Source: Methyloversatilis sp. XJ19-49
GTDB taxonomy: Bacteria; Pseudomonadota; Gammaproteobacteria; Burkholderiales; Rhodocyclaceae
Assembly (NCBI RefSeq): GCF_024580145.1
Contig: NZ_JANINI010000009.1
Location: 62,001-126,000 of the forward strand
Reading direction: 5' to 3'
Length of the DNA stretch: 64,000 nucleotides
Positions 31,847 through 38,898 of this stretch are shown in pieces (positions within the stretch are counted from its first letter, which is position 1; each line of letters opens with the position of its first letter). Under the pieces are notes generated by a model. The model was given only the letters and a program-made list of their open reading frames with translations, was not told the origin of the DNA and searched no databases. The position numbers were made by a program, and so were the translations under genes.

Positions 31847-32789
31847 CGGTCGATCCTCCGTGGAGCTGGGTTGCGGCCAGTGCGTCGGCCAGGCTGGTGC
31901 CGGACGCGAGCGCTCGGCCTTCGTCGCGGTTGCGGGGTGCTCGGGGCGTGCCGTCCGTGGTCGCGCTGGCTGTGACGTCGCGCAGTATGGCGCTGAGGTA
32001 TCCGGCGTTGATCGCTGCGGCGCTGCCGCTGTCGTGTCGTCGCTGCTGCGCGATCTCCAGCGCCTGAAGGGCCTGGGCATCGGTGACGCCGCGCGCTGCC
32101 CAGTCGCGGACGTTCGGGTCACCGGTCTGCAGCGCTGCGCCTCTCGGCCTGAGCAGCATCACGAGCTGCAGCGAACGCTCGGTGACCGAATCGGCTGGTC
32201 GAGCTCCAGGCAGCGCAGCAGCGTGTGCCGCCCCACGCTCCTCTGGTTGATCCATTGCTGCTGCTTGTTCACTCTGGTGTCTGGTGTCTGGTGCCTGGGT
32301 AGACGTGTTGTCACGCGTGACAGGTGGCGTGACATCTGGTGACTTGTCACGCTTCGTCACGCGTGACAACAACGCTTCAAGCTCGCTTGTTTTCGTGTCG
32401 AACGCAGGTACGAATCCGTGACCGCGGAGCGCTTCGAAGAGCTCCTTTCGGCGTGCGCGCGCCCTTTTCTGGCGTTCTCGTGCGTTGTCTCGCTTCGCCT
32501 CGCGGTCCGGAATCGTCTCCAGGTAGCGATCGATTTCTTCGTCGCACCTGTGCTGCCGATATCCGTCGTCCGTGAGTTCGAAAAATTCGTCGAGGATCGT
32601 CTGCACCGCAGATTTTTCTTCACGACTGTGCGCGCGAACGCGTCGCTGGATGAGCTTGATGTCGGCCGGCAGCGGCGACTCGCTGGCCATGTACCAGCGA
32701 ATCAGGCGGCTGTAGATCCCGTCCTCGCACGCCGTCAGATGCGCCGTGGCCTGGTCGTAGTCGCCGATGTGGTGCTCGTAGTAATTCAA
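31815..32789 (-). CDS. YdaU-like (DUF1376) replication initiation protein
   Basis: Start is TTG 32789, which overlaps the upstream stop (TTGA) and has GGAG 8 nt before it. The protein is about 324 residues. LNYYEHHIGDYDQATAHLTACEDGIYSRLIRWYM is the DUF1376 signature. A basic region (RDNARERQKRARARRKELFEAL) and a disordered linker follow, then a C-terminal helical domain (WAARGVTDAQALQALEIAQQRR). Phage proteins of this type replace lambda O as origin binder; the origin may lie within the gene, where TCACGCGTGACA-like inverted sequences are repeated (about 32310-32370). Confidence 0.75.
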   Translation of the reverse strand: MNYYEHHIGDYDQATAHLTACEDGIYSRLIRWYMASESPLPADIKLIQRRVRAHSREEKSAVQTILDEFFELTDDGYRQHRCDEEIDRYLETIPDREAKRDNARERQKRARARRKELFEALRGHGFVPAFDTKTSELEALLSRVTKRDKSPDVTPPVTRDNTSTQAPDTRHQSEQAAAMDQPEERGAAHAAALPGARPADSVTERSLQLVMLLRPRGAALQTGDPNVRDWAARGVTDAQALQALEIAQQRRHDSGSAAAINAGYLSAILRDVTASATTDGTPRAPRNRDEGRALASGTSLADALAATQLHGGSTDVQHIEAPAP

Positions 32790-32944
32790 CGAAAGAGCTC
32801 CATCTGCACCGGCTCCGGCCAGAGCCAAGCATTGCCCTCTCGCAACCGGCGAGCGATGTCCTGGCGTGTTTCAGTCGGATCGGATTTCGGCCACTGTCGC
32901 ATGTGCATCGCGAAGTGCATGCTGAGCTGGTAGGCGGCGTTCAT
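32786..32944 (-). CDS. Small phage protein ending QMELFR
   Basis: 52 residues from ATG 32944 (MNAAYQLSMHFAMHMRQWPKSDPTETRQDIARRLREGNAWLWPEP...). The stop overlaps the TTG start of the YdaU-like gene and its start overlaps the upstream stop (ATGA), so the three are translationally coupled. A C-terminal ...ELF is the type of short motif seen in sliding-clamp binders, but this is only suggestive. Confidence 0.6.
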   Translation of the reverse strand: MNAAYQLSMHFAMHMRQWPKSDPTETRQDIARRLREGNAWLWPEPVQMELFR

Positions 32945-33141
32945 TCGACAAGGTCGCTCAATGCGAACCACGCTTGTCCGCGGCGCATGCGGTTCAGCGA
33001 AAAGCCTGCGCGTTCAATCCGCCGACGAGCCTTGCGCCGCTGCCGAGACGAGCCGGACAGGCCGACGTCAGCCCAAACGTAATCCGCCCACAGCATGCGC
33101 AAGCGGGGAAATTGTTGAACGATTGGCTGGGCGCGATTCAT
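32941..33141 (-). CDS. Small basic phage protein
   Basis: 66 residues, rich in Arg in the middle (SGSSRQRRKARRRIERAGFSLNRMRRGQ), preceded by LRMLWADYVWADVGLSGS. It may bind nucleic acid. Coupled by 4-bp overlaps on both sides in the cro-replication operon. Confidence 0.6.
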   Translation of the reverse strand: MNRAQPIVQQFPRLRMLWADYVWADVGLSGSSRQRRKARRRIERAGFSLNRMRRGQAWFALSDLVE

Positions 33142-33518
33142 ACCGAGCCCTTCAGCGTCGGCAGCAACGCAGACAGTTGCGCCAGCAGTTGCTCGGTCTG
33201 ATGGATTGCGCGGGCGTGCCGCGTGATGTCGGTTTCGAGATACTTGGCGCTCAGGTACTCCACCACCGCGGCCGCGTCACCCGATGCCCGGATCCAGTTC
33301 TCGAGGTCGTCCACGTTGAACCGCTGCGTGTCGTCTTCCTTCGGGTTGAGCTTGCGCGACAGCATCGACGGCGACAGATCCATGTCCATCGCTATCGACT
33401 TTGCCGGCTTCTGATTGGCCGATGACCGGAACGCGATGTACTCGCGCAGCGTCGGGAAACGCTCGGGCAGCGCCGGGTCGAAATTGAGGGTGAGCTGGCT
33501 GCTGGAAACTGACGTCAT
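33138..33518 (-). CDS. CII-like phage regulatory protein
   Basis: 126 residues from ATG 33518. FPTLREYIAFRSSANQKPAKSIAMDMDLSPSMLSRKLNP is a helix-turn-helix of the phage CII-like family. RFNVDDLENWIRASGDAAAVVEYLSAKYL and a C-terminal leucine-rich helix for oligomerisation (TEQLLAQLSALLPTL) follow. Its position downstream of cro matches lambda, where CII activates repressor and integrase for lysogeny. Confidence 0.75.
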   Translation of the reverse strand: MTSVSSSQLTLNFDPALPERFPTLREYIAFRSSANQKPAKSIAMDMDLSPSMLSRKLNPKEDDTQRFNVDDLENWIRASGDAAAVVEYLSAKYLETDITRHARAIHQTEQLLAQLSALLPTLKGSV

Positions 33519-33583
33519 CGCGTGTTTCCATCTATTGCCATCTCGGCACGCCACAAAAAAAGGAAGATGAGGGCATGAAAAGG

Positions 33584-33603
33584 GCGGTTTCCCGCGATGC
33601 CGA
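33584..33603 (-). terminator. Possible tR1-like weak terminator between cro and cII
   Basis: On the minus strand GCGG-GAAA-CCGC forms a short GNRA-capped stem followed by CCTTTTC. The stem is only 4 bp, so this is weak, but its position corresponds to lambda tR1. Confidence 0.25.
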
Positions 33604-33647
33604 TAGAATGGAAGTTCCACCAACCACCCATCGATAAAGGGGAAACC

Positions 33648-33827
33648 ATGGACAAACAGCGAGCCACAGCGCGAGCGAACGAGCTTCTGATGACAATCCT
33701 CCAAAGCCAACCGGGATTGATCGAGAAGACGACAGTCACTCCAGCAGGAGGCACCGCAGCAGGGGCATTCATCACGTCGCTCCGCGCTTCTCTGATTGCG
33801 ATGTACGAGGCTGACCAAGAAGGCTGA
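33648..33827 (+). CDS. Small plus-strand protein antisense to the cro operon
   Basis: 59 residues (MDKQRATARANELLMTILQ...AAGAFITSLRASLIAMYEADQ) with a good site (AAAGGGGAAACC). A TAGAAT -10-like box lies upstream (33604-33609). It runs against the cro-cII transcript. Helical; function unknown. Confidence 0.55.
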   Translation: MDKQRATARANELLMTILQSQPGLIEKTTVTPAGGTAAGAFITSLRASLIAMYEADQEG

Positions 33828-33924
33828 TCTCTGTCGCGGCCGTGCTCGGGGCGATGTGGCCCCGAGCAACCGCGCGGATCGTGGTGAGCTTGAGCAGAAA
33901 TCGTTCCAACCACGTCGGGTTCAT
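33772..33924 (-). CDS. Possible small protein between cro and cII
   Basis: 50 residues (MNPTWLERFLLKLTTIRAVARGHIAPSTAATEISLL...) with the site GAGGTATCGCC before ATG. It lies in the cro operon but shares 56 bp, on the opposite strand, with the small plus-strand gene; one of the two may be spurious. Confidence 0.4.
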   Translation of the reverse strand: MNPTWLERFLLKLTTIRAVARGHIAPSTAATEISLLGQPRTSQSEKRGAT

Positions 33925-33961
33925 GGCGATACCTCGATTGGATTGGAAAAGAGACTGGTGC

Positions 33962-34204
33962 TCATGCGGCGGCCGCTTGCGCCGATGAGTTTCGGATAAC
34001 CGCCCAGTCGACGTCAGTACGCAGATCCTCGACACGCACGGCGCCACAGGACTCTCGCTCGATGTTGATGCAAGTCGACTCGGCGATCTTCTGGCCGCTG
34101 CTGATGGCTTTTCGCAGATATCCGACAGACGTTCCGCACCGGGTAGCGAAGTCGCGTTGCTCGGCGGTCGGCATGCCGTTCAGAAGAAGACGGAGCTTTT
34201 CCAT
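33962..34204 (-). CDS. Cro/YdaS-like repressor
   Basis: 80 residues. LRLLLNGMPTAEQRDFATRCGTSVGYLRKAISSGQKIAESTCINIERES is the YdaS-type helix-turn-helix. YdaS proteins act as the Cro equivalent in lambdoid phages. The gene is divergent from the CI-like repressor, with a shared operator region between them, and is first in the leftward early operon. Confidence 0.8.
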   Translation of the reverse strand: MEKLRLLLNGMPTAEQRDFATRCGTSVGYLRKAISSGQKIAESTCINIERESCGAVRVEDLRTDVDWAVIRNSSAQAAAA

Positions 34205-34233
34205 TGGGGGACGAAGTTGATTTGCGTCCCTTT

Positions 34234-34262
34234 ACGTTACCTTGAGGTAACACCATGGTCAA
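34234..34262 (-). promoter_or_regulatory. Leftward early (cro) promoter
   Basis: On the minus strand: TTGACC (34262-34257), 17 bp, TAACGT (34239-34234). Operators overlap the -10 (34237-34250) and the -35 (34262-34275). It drives cro and the replication genes. Confidence 0.75.
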
Positions 34263-34290
34263 TACCTTAAGGTTATTTACCGAAAAGTAA
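34237..34290. promoter_or_regulatory. CI/Cro operators at the immunity region
   Basis: Three related 14-bp sites: TTACCTTGAGGTAA (34237-34250), ATACCTTAAGGTTA (34262-34275) and TTACCGAAAAGTAA (34277-34290). The first two start 25 bp apart and the third 15 bp further. The pattern is TTACC-N4-GGTAA. The same motif with the same 25-bp spacing recurs at 38237-38275. Confidence 0.8.
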
Positions 34291-34309
34291 CGCCCGGAAA
34301 CAATGGTGC

Positions 34310-34978
34310 ATGGACAGAGAACAGCGAAAAGAGCATCGCCGGCAGCGCTTCATCGCCCTGATCGACGAGAAGTTCGGCGGCAACCAGGCGCGCTTCGAGT
34401 CGAAGACTGGAGTGGCGGCGAGCCTTGCGTCTCGCTACATCAGCGGCAGCAAAGGCATCGGCGAAGACATGAAGGCGAAGATCGAGGAACAAGCCGGGGT
34501 TCCAGGATGGTTCGATGATTCAGAAAGCACGGCTGAGCTTTCACCAGAGCGAGGGCTACAGATCGACGTGTTGAGCGTTTCCGGATCCATGGGTTTTGGT
34601 GAACCGATACCGGATCATGAAACGGTGATCAACCGCCTGAACGTCGAGCTCGAATGGGTGCGGAAGCATCTCCCGTCTGTATCGAGCCCTGGAAACCTCA
34701 AAGTGATCAGTGGTTACGGTGACTCGATGGCGCCGACCTACAACGACGGGGACATCCTGCTGGTCGACACCGGGGTGCGGTCAGTCATGATCGACGGCGT
34801 GTATGTGCTCAGCGCTCACAACCGGCTGTACATCAAGCGGGTGCGCCAGCGCATGGACGGTCAGTTCGAGGTGTCGAGCGACAATCCCACGGTCAAGACG
34901 GTCGATGTACTGAACGGAGAGCACGAAGTGACGGTGCACGGCCGTGTGATGTGGGCCTGGAACGGAAGAAAACTCTGA
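34310..34978 (+). CDS. CI-like prophage repressor (HTH + S24)
   Basis: 222 residues. The N-terminal helix-turn-helix is around QARFESKTGVAASLASRYISGSKGI. The C-terminal S24/LexA-like domain has the catalytic Ser139 in GDSMAPTYNDGDIL and Lys176 in LYIKRV. No clear Ala-Gly cleavage site is visible in the linker; SVSGSMGFG is the nearest candidate. It maintains lysogeny by binding the TTACC-N4-GGTAA sites on its left and at 38.2 kb. First gene of a rightward operon. Confidence 0.88.
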   Translation: MDREQRKEHRRQRFIALIDEKFGGNQARFESKTGVAASLASRYISGSKGIGEDMKAKIEEQAGVPGWFDDSESTAELSPERGLQIDVLSVSGSMGFGEPIPDHETVINRLNVELEWVRKHLPSVSSPGNLKVISGYGDSMAPTYNDGDILLVDTGVRSVMIDGVYVLSAHNRLYIKRVRQRMDGQFEVSSDNPTVKTVDVLNGEHEVTVHGRVMWAWNGRKL

Positions 34979-34982
34979 GGGC

Positions 34983-35156
34983 ATGCACTTGCAGAAACTG
35001 CTGAAGATTGGTCAGGTGGTGGGCGTTTTCGTGATGGGTCTGGGAATCGCTGGCGCGATCATCCCGAACGCAGGTATGGCGATGCTCCTTTTGCCGGGAG
35101 CCCTGCTGTACGCCGGCTGCCGCTTGACGCTGTGGATCAAGAGCGGGAAGGACTGA
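34983..35156 (+). CDS. 57-residue two-helix membrane protein in the repressor operon
   Basis: The ATG lies 4 bp after the repressor stop. Two hydrophobic segments (QVVGVFVMGLGIAGAIIP and GMAMLLLPGALLYAGC) are separated by a short turn, with a positively charged end (LWIKSGKD). Genes of this type expressed with the repressor often block superinfection at the membrane; that role is inferred from location. It ends 1 bp before the next ATG. Confidence 0.6.
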   Translation: MHLQKLLKIGQVVGVFVMGLGIAGAIIPNAGMAMLLLPGALLYAGCRLTLWIKSGKD

Positions 35157-35157
35157 G

Positions 35158-35382
35158 ATGAAGAAGAACCCCCTCGCAGATCTGGCGGCCTACCGCAAAA
35201 GCTTGAACGAGAACCAGACCGAGTTCTGGTCCCGCTTCGGCGTGACTCAATCTGGCGGTAGCCGGTACGAGAGTGGGCGCTCGCTACCGACCCCGCTTGC
35301 ATTGTTGGTGCTAGCGTTCACCCGAGGCTTGTTGGATGATGCGGCGCTGAACGTGCTACGCAACAAACTGTCGTTACATTGA
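35158..35382 (+). CDS. XRE-like helix-turn-helix protein
   Basis: 74 residues: ADLAAYRKSLNENQTEFWSRFGVTQSGGSRYESGRSLPTPLALL is a compact Cro/C1-type helix-turn-helix. Third gene of the repressor operon. It may be a second regulator, possibly of the cassette that follows. Confidence 0.68.
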   Translation: MKKNPLADLAAYRKSLNENQTEFWSRFGVTQSGGSRYESGRSLPTPLALLVLAFTRGLLDDAALNVLRNKLSLH

Positions 35383-35450
35383 GCGCCTCGGTTAGTGATG
35401 CACGCAAGCTGCGTAGTGCCAAACAGTCGCTTATGTGGCAAAGAGGCAGT

Positions 35451-35459
35451 TGCTAAAAT
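35451..35459 (+). promoter_or_regulatory. Candidate extended -10 promoter of the three-gene cassette
   Basis: TGC-TAAAAT (extended -10), with a weak TTATGT 17 bp upstream of TAAAAT. It would give the cassette constitutive expression in the lysogen, independent of the repressor operon. Confidence 0.4.
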
Positions 35460-35527
35460 TTCGCCATTCTTACGAAGAGTATGAGGCCTAGGCTAACGAG
35501 CATAACTGTTCCTTCGATCGGATCCAT

Positions 35528-36292
35528 ATGAGTGCCTCATGGAATGCTGACCATCTGGTCACCGTGCAATCTAATAACTTAGATCGCTACAAGAAGAACT
35601 TTCTGCAACAAGCTGTGTGTGAGCTGAGATTTCCGACTCTTATGGAGCTCGGAGAGTCGCGTCCACCATCCGTATTGGTTAACGCGCTACGAAAAGAGTA
35701 TCCACACCTCGAGCTAGCCAATGAATTCACAATTGGCCCTGGCGCTTCCAGTACCGGGGCTAACAATTCGCATATTTTCCGATCAGCTAAACTGAACTGG
35801 ACGATTTCAATTAAAGAAAGTGCTTTGTCGATTGAAACATCGAGTTACTCAGGCTTTCCTACGATGCGATCGAAAATTCTCCAAGCGGTAGAAGCTGCAA
35901 AAGAGGTTATCGATACCGATTTCTTCACCAGAATCGGATTGCGTTATATAAATATAATTGAAAGTGGGGACGAGCCGGTTACGAGTTGGATAAATCCAGC
36001 TTTAGTTCAGACGCTTTTAAACGGGCCTTTCAAAAGCGTTTCGGAGTATGCGGGAAGGCTCCATCTTTCCGCTGACGACGGAGGCTGTTTGCTGCAACAC
36101 GGAATCAGATATAAGCAAAATGCTAACAAGAGCTCCCCGATTTTGCCAGACTATACTATCGATATAGACGCGTATCGAAATACTGTATCAATTGCCGATA
36201 CTGAGAGCGCCATCGACAAGTTGCATGAGCAAGCATTTGCATTGTTCGACTGGGCCCTTGCTGAGCCAGCCCGAAAATTCCTAACTTCTTAA
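35528..36292 (+). CDS. TIGR04255-family-like protein, first gene of a putative defence cassette
   Basis: 254 residues. The N-terminus FLQQAVCELRFPTLMELGES and the middle DFFTRIGLRYINIIESGDEPVTSW match the sparsely distributed TIGR04255 family of unknown function. No membrane segment or known catalytic motif. Base composition is clearly lower in GC than the phage around it (for example TTATATAAATATAATT in the middle of the gene), a sign of separate origin. No good Shine-Dalgarno. Followed after 13 bp by an unknown gene, then by an HNH nuclease gene. Function unknown; defence is inferred from neighbours and location. Confidence 0.72.
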   Translation: MSASWNADHLVTVQSNNLDRYKKNFLQQAVCELRFPTLMELGESRPPSVLVNALRKEYPHLELANEFTIGPGASSTGANNSHIFRSAKLNWTISIKESALSIETSSYSGFPTMRSKILQAVEAAKEVIDTDFFTRIGLRYINIIESGDEPVTSWINPALVQTLLNGPFKSVSEYAGRLHLSADDGGCLLQHGIRYKQNANKSSPILPDYTIDIDAYRNTVSIADTESAIDKLHEQAFALFDWALAEPARKFLTS

Positions 36293-36305
36293 CTGAGATT
36301 AAGAC

Positions 36306-36824
36306 ATGGACTACGTCAGCCTAGCGCCAATTAACTCTGCTCAATCTGCATGGATTCAGTACGCGCCGTATGAACCCCCAAGGTTGAAGAACCATGAGGT
36401 TTTGTCAACCGGCACTGGCGCCTCGAAAAAATTCGAACTATTCGAGCTTAAGGAGGGCCCTACAGCGCCCACCATGTTTGTAGCTGATAAAGATTCGAAG
36501 ACAGCTGCAGGTCAGGCAACGAAAGCAGAAGTTTCGATCAAAGTTAAATCGCAAGAATCGAATAATCAGAAGAGTTTTTTTGAAGCGTCGGATGTCACGA
36601 TCGTTGCAAGGCAACGTGTCAAGCTCATGGCGGCGCGGTATGTACTTGATCATGAGTCGGTTGAAGTGCTGGCGCGGCTTGAGATATTAAACCGAAAGCT
36701 GATTGAGAAAGCCCCCAGAGTTTCTGCGGATCAAGTCGCTGCTCTGGAGGCCGCCCACGATACTCTTGCGCAAGTTAAGGCGAAGAAGGATGCTCGCGCC
36801 GCAAGATTTGGAATATCGGCCTAG
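36306..36824 (+). CDS. Unknown middle protein of the cassette
   Basis: 172 residues. The N-terminal half is beta-rich (PRLKNHEVLSTGTGASKKFELFELKEG). The C-terminal half is strongly helical (VLARLEILNRKLIEKAPRVSADQVAALEAAHDTLAQVKAKK) and may be a coiled coil for complex formation. No known domain. AT-rich like its neighbours. Its stop lies 5 bp before the HNH start, so the two are probably co-translated. Confidence 0.65.
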   Translation: MDYVSLAPINSAQSAWIQYAPYEPPRLKNHEVLSTGTGASKKFELFELKEGPTAPTMFVADKDSKTAAGQATKAEVSIKVKSQESNNQKSFFEASDVTIVARQRVKLMAARYVLDHESVEVLARLEILNRKLIEKAPRVSADQVAALEAAHDTLAQVKAKKDARAARFGISA

Positions 36825-36829
36825 CAGCA

Positions 36830-37503
36830 TGACTTTGTTTCAGTATCCGAAAGACAGGCACCGGCGCACGCTCAATCCACGCCAGTTCAAACGTTATCGG
36901 ACATACAAGCGCTATCTGCAGGTCGAGTTCAAGAGGGTTTGTGTCTATTGTAGGCAGCCGGACAGTTCTGCCCCTAACTTGAATTTTGGCGTTGATCATT
37001 ATCGGCCAAAATCAGTGCCGAGATTCAAATCTTTGGTTTGTGAATACCAGAATCTTTACTATTGCTGCGGTGGTTGTAATACTCGCAAGAATGATTATTG
37101 GCCGATTGACGATGCAAAAGGCCCGTTTATTGTAGCGCCGTGTGAACACGAAATGGCTGCGCATTTGCGTTTTAATAGTAAATCTGGCCGAATCGAGGCG
37201 CGGTCGATTCACGGTGCGCATACCGAAGACCTGCTTCAATTAAATGATGAGGCGCTTGTTAGTTATAGATTGGGGGCTTTGAAGATAGTCGATTCGTTAA
37301 GGCGTGTAATGTCAGAAGCCGAGTCACTTATGAAAAAGCTCGAAGCAAAGTATCGGTTGGGGGAAATTACCTCGAAAGAGATCGACGAGGCGCGTGACGA
37401 GCATTTTGAAGAGCTTAACCAATTAAGAACGTTACTCGATGCGCATGAAGGGAGTTCGCCTACAAAGCCGATTCCTAAGAGTCGTTTAGGGGTTGCACTC
37501 TAG
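36830..37503 (+). CDS. HNH endonuclease of the cassette
   Basis: 224 residues. CVYCR (CxxC), then NFGVDHYRPKS (His-containing catalytic strand), then YQNLYYCCGGCNTRKNDYWP (second CxxC, Asn and final basic residue) give a zinc-stabilised HNH fold with its key residues intact. The C-terminal ~90 residues are helical (SLRRVMSEAESLMKKLEAKYRLGE...). It is reminiscent of PtuB-like HNH effectors, but no ATPase partner is present. Last gene before a strong terminator. Confidence 0.82.
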
Positions 37504-37659
37504 TAGGTACTTTTTTCCGATTTGTCGCCCTACGGTAGTCTCGGAAATTAATGCCTGACAAAGTTAATCTTTTAATGGTTTTGCTGAGAGTGAGTTTTGC
37601 GTCTCTCTTAAGCTTATACGCATAACCTCTAGGTTTGACACGAAAAGCTGGATAAAGAG

Positions 37660-37685
37660 AGCCCGCGCACACGCGGGCTTTTTTT
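37660..37685 (+). terminator. Rho-independent terminator after the cassette
   Basis: AGCCCGCG-CACA-CGCGGGCT followed by a T-run to 37685. It ends the rightward cassette transcript and insulates it from the convergent DUF4124-like gene. The 37504-37659 stretch holds no gene that I can support. Confidence 0.85.
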
Positions 37686-37687
37686 CG

Positions 37688-38128
37688 TCAGCAGTCTCGC
37701 TTGATCTGGTTCTGCAGCGCAGGGATGCGCGCCTTCGCGCTGTTGTATTGCCAGTGCACTGCGCCGTTTCAAACTGTTGATTCGGCGACGTCGAGATCGC
37801 GCTTAAGGTCGCTGCAACGGCGTTCCTTGCGATCCGCCGCGAGATTATCCAGAGGTCTATTCGCTTCTCGGATTTCCTTCAGCCGCTGCTCGTTCTCGGC
37901 TTCGGCACGCTCCCTCTGCTTCAGGTTTCGGAACTGGCGATCCCACGCTTCGTCGCGCCACCCGTCCGGGGTATCACCCCGAGGCGGCTTGACGTTGACC
38001 GGCTGGGCGCTCGCACCCCAGGGCATGTCGGCAAACACGGTGTTGCCTTTCGCATCCTTGCACTTGTGAACCTGACCAAACGCCGGCGCGCAGACCAGCG
38101 CCAGCAGCAGCACGCCACTTCGAATCAT
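37688..38128 (-). pseudogene. DUF4124-like secreted protein gene interrupted by an in-frame TGA
   Basis: From ATG 38128: signal peptide (MIRSGVLLLALVCAPAFGQ), then a DUF4124-type segment (VHKCKDAKGNTVFADMPWG), then a Glu/Arg-rich helix. The frame stops at TGA 37769-37771 after ...DVAESTV (119 aa). The same frame continues for 26 further sense codons with protein-like sequence (NGAVHWQYNSAKARIPALQ...IKRDC) to TGA 37688-37690. This suggests a nonsense mutation that removes the last part, including a terminal Cys that might pair with the Cys in RCSDLK. The short form may still work. Confidence 0.55.
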
Positions 38129-38236
38129 GTTTTTACCCTCCCTTCGGTGCGAGCAAGTATAGGGGCGACCCTCTGGCCACCAGGCTCCCACCCGTATCAC
38201 TTTCGTAGTCATCCGAAAGGATGAGGCAAAGAAAAA

Positions 38237-38278
38237 TTACCCAAAGGTATTGACTAAAAAGTTACCGAAGGGTAATGT
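38237..38278 (+). promoter_or_regulatory. Rightward early promoter with two repressor operators
   Basis: TTGACT (38250-38255), 17 bp, TAATGT (38273-38278). Operators TTACCCAAAGGTAT (38237-38250) and TTACCGAAGGGTAA (38262-38275) overlap the -35 and -10; they are 25 bp apart, as at 34237/34262. The CI-like repressor 4 kb away is thus expected to silence the recombination-integration operon. Confidence 0.8.
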
Positions 38279-38320
38279 TAATCCCGTAGCGAACGCCAAC
38301 GAACGCATACGGGGGGTGAG

Positions 38321-38674
38321 ATGGTCAGCACGAAAGAAGCCGGACAGCCCGGCGAATACAGCTTCAAGGTGCGCGAGGACGTCGACTGCATGGTCACGGC
38401 CGCGTGCAGCGAAAACCCGGCGCTGATGCACATCGGCGAGCAGGGCGGGTTCGACGCGGTGATGCAGACGCTGCTGGTGGCTGGCTGCATGTACATGCGC
38501 GGCGCCCGCGGCATTCAGCCGGCCGACGATGCCGCCGTGATCGACGTTGCGAAGGCTGCCCAGGTGCTTGGCTTCGCACTCGTGACCCGGCCCGATGGCT
38601 CCATCGTGGTGGCGACGCCAGACGCTGGCCGCCCGGTCGGTGTGGTGGAACGCGATGCGCGGGTGACGGCATGA
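38321..38674 (+). CDS. First gene of the rightward early operon, unknown
   Basis: 117 residues, no known domain. It contains ENPALMHIGEQGGFDAVMQTLLVAGCMYM and a C-terminal beta part (LGFALVTRPDGSIVVATPDAG). Ribosome site GGGGGGTGAG before ATG. Its stop overlaps the next start (ATGA). Confidence 0.65.
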   Translation: MVSTKEAGQPGEYSFKVREDVDCMVTAACSENPALMHIGEQGGFDAVMQTLLVAGCMYMRGARGIQPADDAAVIDVAKAAQVLGFALVTRPDGSIVVATPDAGRPVGVVERDARVTA

Positions 38675-38784
38675 CCTCCGCCCTGATTCTCCTCGGGGTA
38701 GTCGCGTTCGTCGCCATCGGCTGGTTCTGCGCGCGTGGCTTCGGCCAGTGCGCCGACGAAATGGGCGGGCCAGACGATGAGTAA
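38671..38784 (+). CDS. 37-residue single-helix membrane protein
   Basis: MTSALILLGVVAFVAIGWFC forms one membrane helix, followed by ARGFGQCADEMGGPDDE. Start overlaps the previous stop; its end overlaps the next start by 8 bp. Support is from coupling and composition only. Confidence 0.5.
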   Translation: MTSALILLGVVAFVAIGWFCARGFGQCADEMGGPDDE

Positions 38785-38878
38785 GCGCGCCTTCAAGTTC
38801 CTGACCGACACCTTCTACTACCTGCGCCGCGGCTACGGCATCCGCAATGCCGTGCGGCTGGCGCGCATCACCCTCTGA
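38777..38878 (+). CDS. 33-residue basic protein
   Basis: MSKRAFKFLTDTFYYLRRGY and a short Arg-rich remainder (GIRNAVRLARITL). Overlaps the previous gene; 20 bp before the RecT-like gene. Small and strongly basic; may be real because of tight coupling. Confidence 0.45.
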   Translation: MSKRAFKFLTDTFYYLRRGYGIRNAVRLARITL

Positions 38879-38898
38879 CCTCACAGGAGAACCACACG

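Noticed and set aside
36830-37503. Assignment of the HNH cassette to Septu or a retron-associated PtuAB pair
   Set aside because: The HNH motif is similar in outline, but the required ABC-type ATPase (PtuA) is absent; neighbours belong to unrelated families.
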